Origin: Holacanthus passer | Lineage: Eukaryota > Chordata > Actinopteri > Pomacanthidae | Direction of reading: 5' to 3' | Length of the DNA: 64,000 nucleotides | NCBI GenBank assembly: GCA_025331565.1 | Contig: JAFREQ010000009.1 | Coordinates: forward strand, 9,289,501-9,353,500 | Shown here: in pieces, positions 37,301-46,391 of the stretch | Layout: the number at the start of each line of letters is the position of its first letter | Position numbering within the stretch: position 1 is the first letter of the stretch | The notes under the pieces: generated by a model | The model's input: the letters and a program-made list of their open reading frames with translations, nothing else | The model's database searches: none | Told to the model about the DNA's origin: nothing | Made by a program: the position numbers and the translations under genes

Positions 37301-38487
37301 GGGACACAATGCTTTGAAAATTATCTCTGTATTCATTTGTCTTTCTTTTCTTTTCATGCCACTCTCTACTTTTACTACACTACATCTCACTACTTACTTA
37401 CTTCACTACAATTATCTGACATCTTTAGTTAGTTTCTTCACGAAGGTCATTTTTGAAAAAGCAAAAAAACAACACTGCAAGCTTATAAAATTTTAAGTAA
37501 GTACAGCTGAAATTGATTGACAGGAAATTAATTTGCAACTGTTCTGACAATCATCTAGGTAATTCTGTGTAATTTAAGTAATTCTGTGTAAAGCACAGTT
37601 CAAGCTTCGCAATTGTGATGATTTGCTACTTTTCTTTTTAATAATTTTAATCATTTCGATTTGTTTTGGATAATGATGAGAATTGGACTGTTGTTGAGAT
37701 AAAACAGGCTTTGTGAAAGTGTCACCACCAGTATCAGCATTTTCAGAATTTTTACAAAACAAGCTGATCGATTAATAGAGAAGACAATCACAGACTAATC
37801 CATAACGAACAAAATCATTAGTTTCTGTCCCATACAAAACAGTTCCAAATAAGCTCCACCTTAACCAACTACAGCAGTGAAATCCTTCTTTTACATTAAT
37901 GCAACAATAATAATAATCAAATAATATAACATATAACAGTAAAACAGTCACAGGGGACATTTTTCTGCATTGAGTACTTTTAATACTGCAAGTACATTTT
38001 CTTGATTATACTTACATTCTTTTACAAAGAGCAATATTGTCAAGTCAGGACTTGTAACAGAGTATTTCTATAATGTGGTATTAGTACTTTTACTTAAGTA
38101 CACGACCTGAGTACTTCCTCCACCACTGCCTAAACGCAAAAACCTTGAACACATTCAAACTAGTAGGTGGGTTCTTGGGTACAAACTGCAGTTCCCTTCT
38201 ATCAAGGTTAGTAAAGCCCACAGTCCAATTTGAAACCTGCTGTGACGGAGCGGTTTCTCTCTCCCTCCATGACTAACCTTGGTACAGAAGGCGTAGCGGC
38301 TGGTTTCCACTGCGGACTGAAGCAGACACACTGTACGGGCAGCTGATGTCCCTGTCCGCTGCTGAATGAAGCCACACCGGCCTGACAACATGCCGCCTCT
38401 TGTGTGAATCCCAGCGGGTAAAGTTGCCTGTCTGACCGCGACACACCGCTGCAGCAGAGACAACACAGATCTACTCTTGCTGGACAT
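31360..38487 (-). CDS. grsf1: GRSF1 (G-rich RNA sequence binding factor 1), complete
   Basis: GRSF1 is a mitochondrial RNA-granule protein of the hnRNP F/H type that binds G-rich RNA and supports mitochondrial RNA processing and ribosome assembly. Exons on the minus strand, 5' to 3': 38487-38278, 36541-36397, 35762-35607, 35301-35167, 34067-33929, 33779-33655, 33178-33093, 32984-32849, 31753-31702, then the stop completed at 31363-31360. All phases join, giving 395 aa. Three quasi-RRMs are marked by VRGLPWSC, LRGLPFTC and MRGLPFQA. The order and the short Ser/Thr-rich linker before the third match GRSF1. It is shorter than the human protein (about 480 aa), mainly in the N-terminal region and the linker. 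It is tail-to-tail with rufy3, as in human. Confidence 0.93.
31702..33178 (-). CDS. grsf1: grsf1 exons 7-9: third quasi-RRM and C terminus
   Basis: Exon 7 encodes LHYIHMRGLPFQASGEDIVK. Exon 8 starts FFSPLAVSKILIECG and includes NGEADVYFSCHQEAAAAM. Exon 9 gives GGRYIELFLNSVPESDGR. The end is the same whether or not the last intron is removed, because the donor region itself reads AGG TGA. Confidence 0.9.
32035..32625 (+). mobile_element. Non-LTR retrotransposon 3' fragment in grsf1 intron 8
   Basis: AAGAAAGCTCAGAAACAACT then GTATTTCTTCAG corresponds to a KKAQKQLYFFR-type LINE C-terminal motif. CTCTTTCCTCAGGCTGTGGG and GTGTTGTGTGGAGGGTGCTA, followed by AATAAAGCTAAATG, are typical of the family's 3' end. 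It is inserted opposite to grsf1 transcription and is degraded. Confidence 0.55.
33655..35301 (-). CDS. grsf1: grsf1 exons 4-6: second quasi-RRM and linker
   Basis: Exon 4 ends DDGVVRLRGLPFTCTEADI. Exon 5 gives GLDIMENGITIVTDNG and GEAFVRFTSQEAAHEAL. Exon 6 completes the domain with RYIEVFPSRSDEIYSRRK and adds a Ser/Thr/Lys linker. The domain-ending motif RYIE-F recurs in all three quasi-RRMs. Confidence 0.92.
34150..34655 (+). mobile_element. L2-like LINE 3' fragment in grsf1 intron 4
   Basis: Plus-strand reading contains VRNLVVLLDL, PWPDYCNTLLAGLSK and LKSKLKTYLS in order across frame breaks, as in the C-terminal part of fish L2-type reverse transcriptases. It ends with the usual tail, CCTATATAAATAAAGTTGAC plus TTGACTT. 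It is antisense to grsf1. Confidence 0.7.
34985..35160. repeat. Truncated AGTACTTTTACTTAAGTA-type repeat next to the grsf1 exon 4 donor
   Basis: TACTTTTGATACTTTAAGTA, CATTTTGCTGACAATCC and TACTTTTACTTGAGTAAAGT match the family seen complete at 50928-51714. The fragment ends a few bases from the exon 4 donor at 35166. Confidence 0.6.
35607..36541 (-). CDS. grsf1: grsf1 exons 2-3: first quasi-RRM
   Basis: Exon 2 encodes an acidic, Pro-rich lead (EDEYPPLPAYQSDSEP) and then KKEVYIVQVRGLPWSCSAED. Exon 3 gives CRIRDGVNGIHLTVNRMG, IEMEHEEDISKALEKH and RYVE. Exon 3's donor is GAAG|GTTCGT. Confidence 0.93.
37300..38130. mobile_element. hAT-like non-autonomous element in grsf1 intron 1
   Basis: It shares collinear blocks with 50928-51714: TCGATTAATRGAGAA, TAATCCATAA, AAACAGTCACAGGGG then CATTTTTCTGCA, and a right end TACTT-CCTCCACCACTG. 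The left end is eroded. It splits no exon. Confidence 0.6.
38278..38487 (-). CDS. grsf1: grsf1 exon 1 with mitochondrial targeting sequence
   Basis: Seventy codons start MSSKSRSVLSLLQRCVAVRQ. There are many Arg and Ser and no acidic residue until position 61, as expected for a cleavable mitochondrial presequence. The exon ends CTK at an AAG|GTTAGT donor in phase 0. Confidence 0.88.
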
Positions 38488-38693
38488 TTTAGCCTGCTGT
38501 CACAGGAACTCAAGCCGTCTTTTACACCGATATCCCAGCAGTTTTAGGTCGCTTCTCTCTGATTGTAGCTCGTTAGCTGTAGCTAGCTGCTGTCTTAGCA
38601 CCAAGTCTGGAGGCTGAACGCACTCACGTGGGTCCGTCAAGGGCAGCGCTCGAGCGTTCAACGCCTGCTGTCAAGCTAACAAGCTAACAGCGT

Positions 38694-38720
38694 TCAACTT
38701 CCGGTTTACTTCCGCCTTGA
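38694..38720 (-). promoter_or_regulatory. grsf1: Tandem ETS/GABP-type sites in the grsf1 promoter
   Basis: ACTTCCGG (38697-38704) and ACTTCCGCC (38708-38716) are two ETS-core motifs 11 bp apart, about 210 bp upstream of the start codon. Paired GABP (NRF-2) sites are common in promoters of nuclear genes for mitochondrial proteins. The role here is inferred. Confidence 0.55.
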
Positions 38721-39155
38721 TCACCTTACATAGTTTACGGATGCGCTCATGATCTTTATATGGAATTTTATTAATAATACCAACTTTTTAATTAGCTAAT
38801 ATCTATTGATTTCATTCTATCGTAAACTTTGTTTTGAACGGTACGCTACAAATTTCTTCTTCTTCTTCTTCTACCATTTTACAACATAAATACACTGATC
38901 AGAAGTGTTGCTTTTCATGAGAGCAGCAACATTCACATTTTAAAAACTGCTGACAATGATGACTACTACACATCATTTTAAACCTGCCAAGTTATTACAA
39001 TCACTTTATTTTAATTGAGAGGCTCTGGGGGAGGGCGTGTTGCCACAAACTCCTGTCAACTTGACAACGTCGTCTCATCCTGCTCTTGTTAATGTTTTAT
39101 GTACAGTGCCACCTAGAGGTTGGGATGTCATAGAAATCGTCCTTCGATCTTGGTT

Positions 39156-39386
39156 GTCATAACAATGAAGTGATTTTCATTCCTCCATCTCATCCAGTCA
39201 CTCAGAGGGACTGTGCTTCAGCTTTTGAGTCAGTGGCAGCACAAAGATGTTTATCAGGCGAGACTAATGAATATACTGCTGATCCCTCTGACTCTGAATG
39301 TCCCAGCATGTCTGCTGTGACACGCCAAACTCTCGGAGACAAAAACTGTCTTTTCTCAAGTCAGATGTGCTTTTTAACTAGTTGTT
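39156..39386. other. 231-bp block identical in both duplication units (copy A)
   Basis: Every base from 39156 to 39386 matches 44177-44407 as read by eye, while sequence on either side differs at many positions. Both contain an open frame (NEYTADPSDSECPSMSAVTR, plus strand) with no recognised family. Confidence 0.7.
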
Positions 39387-39689
39387 GTACAGGTGGACGT
39401 CTCTTCACTCACCTCAGGTCCTGACCCAGAAACTCCTTCCAGCTCTGCTCCTCTCCTGAAGATGGTGGTGTGTCTGCAGCTTCAGCTTTCTTAAATTCCC
39501 CTCCATGGTATTCTCAGTGTTGTGGGCCTGATCTTTCTCAGCAAACCCCTTCAGCAGCTGCCATATTTCCTCCCGGCAGCTCATCTTGTTGGCGGTGCTG
39601 ATGAGGTCTGTCACCATGATGATATCTGCGAATGTGAAAATGTCTTTGCAGTGTCTACTTTTCTAAACTTCTGACACAGCTCACTTTTT

Positions 39690-39771
39690 ATTTGTCTATG
39701 TTTAAAAAGTTCTCATTCTCTTTCTTTTCTCTTATATTTTATCTTAATTTCCTCTTTTTTGTTTTTCTTGA

Positions 39772-39802
<31 letters not shown>

Positions 39803-40215
39803 CTTAGCTTCTCATTTTGTCTCACTTATTACATTTTGTCATTTTCTCTCTTTTTGTTGGATTTTTCCCCCCCTTACTTTTAGAAAGATTTCTTTTTTCT
39901 TTTGGTCTTTTAATTTTGTCTTTTTTCCTTTTCTCTTTTATTTCTTCAGTGTATTTCTTTGTTGTTGTTTTTTTTACGATTTTTCTCATTTTGTCTTTTC
40001 TTTAGTTTTTCTATTTCTCTCTTGATTTTTTTATTCTTTTTCTCTATTTTTGTCTTTTTTGATCTTTTATTTTTGTAATTTTTTCCATCTAATCTTCTCT
40101 TTATTTCTTCTCTGTTCAAACTGGGTTCTGTTCTATTTTCTCTCCAGTTCTCTTTTCTATTTTTTTTTTTTAAAACTCTGTCTTTGTTCTTATCTCATTT
40201 TCTGTCTCTTTTATT
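39690..40215 (+). repeat. Pyrimidine-rich tract downstream of TRIM copy A
   Basis: The plus strand is overwhelmingly T and C (TTTCTTTTCTCTT-type runs) and includes a TA dinucleotide repeat at 39771-39802. It has no coding features; Phe/Leu-rich open frames are artefacts of composition. The equivalent lies at 44810-45415 in unit B. Confidence 0.8.
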
Positions 40216-40646
40216 TCCCTTTTTGATCCATCATCATACTGATGAGTAGGAGACGCTGCTTTGTGCAGGTTGATCTCAGTTGATGACTCATCTCTACTGG
40301 AGACAAAGTCAAGAAAGAACCGTGTCCAACAGGGATGGTGTTAGTGGACGAGTGAGTAATATAAGGTTTTTCTCTGGATACAGAGAGACATACAGCCCAA
40401 TCCATCCACTTTTACTCCCCAAGTGATGCAAAAAATACAAATCTTAACATCTGAGGAGAGAAGGATGGAAAATAATCATTCTTGTGAGGTCACTTGACTA
40501 TAATCTAGTTTTGTCTCCTGCTTTCTCTGTTTCATTTCATTTTAACCATTGCTGTTAGTAAATTGTGCTGCGTCAGGTAACTATCAGTTATTACACAATG
40601 TTGCTTGACTCAAAACAAGATGATGATAACCGGGACAATAAACAGC

Positions 40647-40652
40647 TTTATT
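40647..40652 (-). terminator. Candidate polyadenylation signal of TRIM copy A
   Basis: Minus-strand AATAAA about 550 nt after the stop. It is conserved at the matching place in copy B. Confidence 0.4.
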
Positions 40653-41197
40653 TATAATATTGTCTCCTGATCATGTGATACAGTTTCAGCATTTTGGATG
40701 AACAAAACAACACAAGCAGATATTCTGATGACATCTATTAAAATGGAAACACAATATCAAAAGCATGAGTTACCATTTAGTAAATTGCACAGTATAGCAA
40801 AGTATTTTGAAGATCTTTCAAAGGATGAATTTCAGATAAAACAATGATTTATGTGCACATGATTTTACATGTTATGTTGTGGTCAAAGAAAAAGATGCTG
40901 CAAACCAGGCTAATAACTTCAAAATGACTTTAAAAAGTGAATATTTACTTTTTAATTAAAAACATTTAGGCCTAAATGTTTTCAGTTTTGGGCATGAAAA
41001 CCAATTTGGATCATTTACATCAGACGACACAAACAGTGAGCAAAACATTTCTGTGACCTTCAGCATCAAATCAAATCTGCTTTAGGTTGAAAAGAAAAAT
41101 AAAGACAAGTAGATCCAGAATCCATCTGACAAACCTTGATCATGATTCACAAACTCTGAAGGTAAAAGTTGGAGAAATTAACTTACATCTCTGATCA

Positions 41198-42625
41198 TCA
41201 CAGAGAAATATCACTTTGACAGATTTTGATCTCATTGGTTTTAGCATCACCGACCCGTCCAATAGAGAAATGTGGGAAGAGTTTCTCAGTGAAAGTGTCT
41301 GTGTAAGTGTAGATGTGAGTCATGTCTTCAGGATCGTAGAAGGACACCTTCCCTCTGTCATAGTCCAGCTGGACTCTGATCCTCTGGAGACTCTTCTTCA
41401 CTGTGAAGATCTCACCAAGTCCATTAGTGTATTTTCCTTCTTTATGACGAAAACACCACATTCCATATTTTGGTGAGATTTTGTTTTTTCTCTTCCTGTC
41501 CACGGACTCTTTAGCCAAACCTACATACCAGCGAGGATGATCTCCCACCTCCACCTCCCAGCTGTGTTTCCCTGAGCTGAAGCCCTCAGAGCCCAGAACA
41601 CGACCATACATAGTGTTTCTCTCTGGATTGTCAGGAAGCTGCTGCTTTGTGTCTCCATGTCTCACACTGGTCAGATCAGCAGACAGATAGAGCCAGGGGT
41701 TTGCAGTGTTTGGGTCCAGAACAACAGGACTGAAGTGGACCTTGTCCTTCATCTTGTCCCAGACTCTGAAGGACAGGTTGCCCAGGTGTTTGGCCACATC
41801 TATCAGTGCACCTGAGACCAGCTGTGGGTCTGGCAGGGAGCACTGGACTCTGCCTCTGGTCTGAGTGGCTTCATAACTGCTGAGGAACGGCATGTTGTGT
41901 TTCTGCAGCTCTTCTTCAACAGCAGAGATACTGTCTGACAGAGAGGAGATCTGCTCCTGAATCATCTTCATCTCTCTGCTGATAGTCTTCCCCTTCTGCT
42001 CCTCTTCCTCCCTCAGAGCTGCCAGTCTGGACTCCTCTTCCTCCTCCAGGAACTGGTGGAGCTGCTTGAACTCCGCTCTGATCTGCTTCTCTGTGGACAG
42101 CAGCTGCTTCTTGGACTGTTGAATCACTTCATTGTATGTCTTCGCCACTTGTTTGTATTTGTCCCTTTTGTCCAGCAGAGACTCTAAGTCAGATTTCAGC
42201 TGCTCCTTCATGTCCCCAACTGCTTGATCTATAGGAACCACCTTGTGACTCTGGTGGAGAGAAAACTCACAGACAGGACACACAGCTCTCTGCTCGTCCT
42301 CACAGAACAGTTTACGCTCTTCTTGATGTTTGCAACAAACCAAGTCCACCTTCTTTTGTCCTGTTTCTGTCTCAGATGATCCAGATGTTTCTCTCCCAGC
42401 AAAGGAGTCAGCCAGTTCCTTCAGTGCAAAGTTCACTGGTGGAAAATCCTTTGAAGATTTTCTTTTACAAATAGGACAGTTGCTGTTTTTAGCTTGTTCC
42501 CAGAATTTTTGCAGGCAGCTTGAACAGAAGCTGTGGTTGCAGCTCAGAGACACAGGATCTCTGAAAGTCTCTGAACACACATGGCAGCTCAGGAAACTTT
42601 CAAAAAGAGCGGTTTTCTCAGCCAT
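41198..42625 (-). CDS. TRIM E3 ubiquitin ligase, TRIM35/A33-like, copy A (475 aa, intronless)
   Basis: This is a probable RING-type E3 ubiquitin ligase of the large fish TRIM expansion, whose members often act in innate immunity. Residues 14-53 are a C3HC4 RING (C14, C17, C29, H31, C34, C37, C50, C53). A B-box spans about 97-127 (C97, H100, C108, C116, C119, H124, H127). A long coiled coil runs about 135-260, and a PRY-SPRY (B30.2) domain about 285-470 (LDPNTANPWLYLS, GKHSWEVEVGDH, RIRVQLDYDRGKVSFYD). The ATG at 42625 starts MAEK and is shared with copy B. One exon holds the whole frame. The PRY-SPRY usually sets target specificity. The exact subfamily (TRIM35-like, NF7-like or zinc-binding protein A33-like) is not settled. 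Confidence 0.9.
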   Translation of the reverse strand: MAEKTALFESFLSCHVCSETFRDPVSLSCNHSFCSSCLQKFWEQAKNSNCPICKRKSSKDFPPVNFALKELADSFAGRETSGSSETETGQKKVDLVCCKHQEERKLFCEDEQRAVCPVCEFSLHQSHKVVPIDQAVGDMKEQLKSDLESLLDKRDKYKQVAKTYNEVIQQSKKQLLSTEKQIRAEFKQLHQFLEEEEESRLAALREEEEQKGKTISREMKMIQEQISSLSDSISAVEEELQKHNMPFLSSYEATQTRGRVQCSLPDPQLVSGALIDVAKHLGNLSFRVWDKMKDKVHFSPVVLDPNTANPWLYLSADLTSVRHGDTKQQLPDNPERNTMYGRVLGSEGFSSGKHSWEVEVGDHPRWYVGLAKESVDRKRKNKISPKYGMWCFRHKEGKYTNGLGEIFTVKKSLQRIRVQLDYDRGKVSFYDPEDMTHIYTYTDTFTEKLFPHFSIGRVGDAKTNEIKICQSDISL

Positions 42626-43735
42626 CTTTTATTGAAGCTATCTTTCAATAGCAGGACTCACCAAGTTACTGTTGTTTTCCCTTGATTCCTTCAAAAATTC
42701 TAAACATATGTTTGTCGAGCAGAGATCTCACACCCTGTAATGGCGTCTCAGCTCTGTTCAACAAGGTCAAAATCTACTTTCGTTTTCATTTTCCTAAGTC
42801 ATGGGTTAAGTATTACCATCAGGAAATACTGTCGTATCATTTGTCACCAGCAGATGGAGCTGTCGGGATGTCTGAGAGTTTACAGTACAACAGGCTGACT
42901 GACACTGAAACAGTTGTACAACATCTTCATCTTTCAGCTGTAATAGGAAACATGTTGGGCTAATATGTCTGCATGATTCGTTTCATCCAGTCGGACTAAA
43001 TATAAAACACTCAGTTAACATTCACGCAGAGGAAAGCTTCAGTTCACTTTTCATCTTATCTCCCTGTCTCATATTCTCATTTTCATAAAAGTGGACAAAT
43101 GTAGGTGCAATTTATTTTGCAAATATTTAATAAAAACATGAGACCAAACTCACTAATGTTTCTATTGTTTTCAACTTTGTGTTACAGTAAATGCACAAAT
43201 AACAATCATGATATAGATGATAACAGAATCCTCATAAAACATCTCTCAATCTGAGCAGACCTGTTTAACTTGGCAGCACAATTTCTCTCTCTCATTCATT
43301 CATTCATTCATCCATTGACCCTCTTTCTGACAGTAAAGATCACTTGAGTTTGTGTCAACATGCATTAGTTGGAATGATAATTATAAACTTAACAACTGCA
43401 AAATACACAAATTATTGACTGATTTATTTTTTTTAAAACAACGAATGAAATGTTCTGGCAAAGTCTTCAAGGTGTTTTGAATTCATAAATATGACAAAGA
43501 CAACAACGGTGAGGAGCTACAAAGATAATACAGTTAGATGTCTTCAGCCTTTACTGTATTTCTTAATGTCAGAACTTCTAGTTTCGGTTTCTAAATTACA
43601 CAATAAAACTCTCCTGAAACAACTTTCATGTCACTTTGTTTCCGTATTAATCTTGTAGCACTCACTCTTCCTCAAGTCCACATACAACATACAGTTCATA
43701 TGATGCTTATTTAGACAAAGGTTATGACAAAAACT

Positions 43736-44026
43736 TAATTCGGTAATTCAGGCAGCAACACATGTTGTCACTCAACTTGCATCACATTTTAACAATAAGG
43801 TGTAAACTGAGTGCTGGGTGTTGAAGCTTCGGCCCTTCAGACTGCAGGTATCCCAACATGCACAGACGCCCACACTGATGTTTTACTGATGGATGTCTCT
43901 GCAGAAGAGACACAAGAGTTGTTGAGGCACATGTAGGAGTGGGTTTCTTTCATGCATGGTTATCTCCCAGAGGAAAGAGGTCAGAGATGACAGATGGTTT
44001 GGCTCGTAAAAACCTCCCCGGTTGAT
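43736..44026. other. Spacer between duplication units
   Basis: No gene seen. This sequence is not repeated after unit B. Confidence 0.5.
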
Positions 44027-44176
44027 ACAATCATTTCATTTTAATTGAGAGGCTCTGTGGGAAGACGTGTTGCCTGTCAACTTGACAACTTCCTCTCACC
44101 CTGCTCTTGTTAATGTTTTATGCACACTGCCACCTAGAGGTTGGGATGCCATAGAAATCTTCACGATATCTTGTTG

Positions 44177-44407
44177 GTCATAACAATGAAGTGATTTTCA
44201 TTCCTCCATCTCATCCAGTCACTCAGAGGGACTGTGCTTCAGCTTTTGAGTCAGTGGCAGCACAAAGATGTTTATCAGGCGAGACTAATGAATATACTGC
44301 TGATCCCTCTGACTCTGAATGTCCCAGCATGTCTGCTGTGACACGCCAAACTCTCGGAGACAAAAACTGTCTTTTCTCAAGTCAGATGTGCTTTTTAACT
44401 AGTTGTT
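44177..44407. other. 231-bp block identical in both duplication units (copy B)
   Basis: Partner of 39156-39386. A 91-bp segment (44408-44498) directly after it is absent from unit A. Confidence 0.7.
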
Positions 44408-44809
44408 ATTCTGAATGCAGCCTGAGACAAGACAACATTCAATTCTAGTGGTTCCAAGCACCATTGGTGCAGGAGCAGAGCTTAACCAGGACCCTCAGGT
44501 ACAGGTGGACGTCTCTTCACTCACCTCAGGTCCTGACCCAGAAACTCCTTCCAGTTCTGCTCCTCTCCTGAAGATGGTGGTGTGTCTGCAGCTTCAGCTT
44601 TCTTAATTCCCCTCCATGGTATTCTCAGTGTTGTGGGCCTGATCTTTCTCAGCAAACCCCTTCAGCAGCTGCCATATTTCCTCCCGGCAGCTCATCTTGT
44701 TGTCGGTGCTGATGAGGTCTGTCACCATGATGATATCTGCGAATGTGAAAATGTCTTTGCAGTGTCTACTTTTCTAAACTTCTGACACAGCTCACTTTTT
44801 ATTTGTCTA

Positions 44810-45415
44810 TGTTTAAAAAGTTCTCATTCTCCTTCTTTTCTCTTATATTCTCAACTTTTCTCTTTTGTTTACATTTTTGCTTTGCAAAAAAATCTTTTTT
44901 TGTTTTTATTTAAGGTTTTCTTCCTTATTCTCTCATTTTCTCTTTTTTTAATCTTAATTTCCCCCTTTTGTTTTTCTCTTAGCTTCTCTTTTTGTCTCAC
45001 TTATTACATTTTGTCTCTTATTGATGGATTTCTCCCCCTTACTTTTAGAAAGATTTCTTTTTTCTTTTGGTCTTTTAATTTTGTCTTTGTTCCTTTTCTC
45101 TTTTATTTCTTCATTGTATTTCCTTTCTCTGTTTGTTTGTTTTTTTAACTATTACTAGTACTATTACTATTTTTCTTGTCCTTAGTTTTTCTATTTCTCT
45201 CTTGATTTGTAAAATCTTTTTCTCAATTTTTTTCTTTTTTCATCTTTTCTTTTTGTAATTTTTTCCATCTAATCTTCTCTTTATTTCTTCTCTGTTCAAA
45301 CTGGTTTCTGTTCTTTTTTCTCTCCATTTCTCTTTTCTATTTAAAAAACAAAACAAAACTCTGTCTTTGTTCTTATCTCATTTTCTTTCTCTTTTATTTC
45401 CCTTTTTGATCCATC
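44810..45415 (+). repeat. Pyrimidine-rich tract downstream of TRIM copy B
   Basis: Same T/C-dominated composition as 39690-40215, but without the TA repeat. Confidence 0.8.
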
Positions 45416-45838
45416 ATCATACTGACGAGTAGGAGACGCTGCTTTGTGCAGGTTGATCTCAGTTATAGGAGAAAAATGACTCATCTCTACTGGAGACAAA
45501 GTCAAGAAAGAACCGTGTCCAACAGGGATGGTGTTAGTGGACGAGTGAGTAATATAAGGTTTTTCTCTGGATACAGAGAGACATACAGCCCAATCCATCC
45601 ACTTTTACTCACCAAGTGATGCAAAAAATACAAATCTTAACATTTGAGGAGAGAGAGATGGAAAATAATCATTCTTGTGAGGTCACTTGACTATAATCTA
45701 GTTTTGTCTCCTGCTTTCTCTGTTTCATTTCATTTTAACCATCGCTGTTAGTAAATTGTGCTGCGTCAGGTAACTATCAGTTATTACACAATGCTGTGTG
45801 ACTCAAAACAAGATGATGATAACAGGATAATAAACAGC

Positions 45839-45844
45839 TTTATT
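45839..45844 (-). terminator. Candidate polyadenylation signal of TRIM copy B
   Basis: Minus-strand AATAAA about 550 nt after the stop, at the position equivalent to copy A. Confidence 0.4.
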
Positions 45845-46391
45845 TATAATATTGTCTCCTGATCATGTGATACAGTTTCAGCACTTTGGATGAACAAAAC
45901 AACACAAGCAAATATTCTGATGACATCCATTAAAATGGAAACACAATATCAAAAGCACGAGTTACCATTTAGTAAACAGTAAAGTCTAGCAAAGTATTTT
46001 GAAGATCTTTCAAAGGATGAATTTCAGATTAAAACAATGATTTATGTGCACATGATTTTACATGTTATGTTGTGGTCAAAGAAAAAGATGCTGCAAACCA
46101 GGCTAATAACTTCAAAATGACTTTAAAAAATGACTATTTACTTTTTAATTAAAAACATTTAGGCCTAAATGTTTTCAGTTTTGTGCATGAAAACCAATTT
46201 GGATCATTTACATCAGACAACACAAACAGTGAGCAAAACATTTCTGTGACCTTCAGCATCAAATCAAATCTGCTTTAGGTTGAAAAGAAAAAATAAAGAC
46301 AAGTAGATCCAGAATCCGTCTGATAAACCTTGATCATGATTCACAAACCCCGAAGGTAAAAGTTGGAGAAATTAACTTACATCTCTGATCA

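Larger units (their letters stand above)
38994..43735. repeat. Tandem duplication unit A (contains TRIM copy A)
   Basis: This unit aligns along its length with 44027-49070 in direct orientation. The left edge is the shared TACAATCA...TTTTAATTGAGAGGCTCTG. The right edge is the shared CATATGATNCTTATTTAGAC near 43697-43716. A 290-bp spacer separates the two units. Copy A alone has a (TA)n run at 39771-39802, while copy B has extra segments, for example 44408-44498 and near 47.99-48.15 kb. Confidence 0.9.

Noticed and set aside
39414..39617. Minus-strand 67-codon frame in duplication unit A
   Set aside because: It is not kept open in unit B, where a one-base difference near the matching ATGGAGGGGAATT changes the frame, and no family is recognised.
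39692..40025. Phe/Leu/Ser-rich frames resembling membrane proteins
   Set aside because: Products of the pyrimidine-rich tract; hydrophobicity follows from TTT/TTC/CTT codons.
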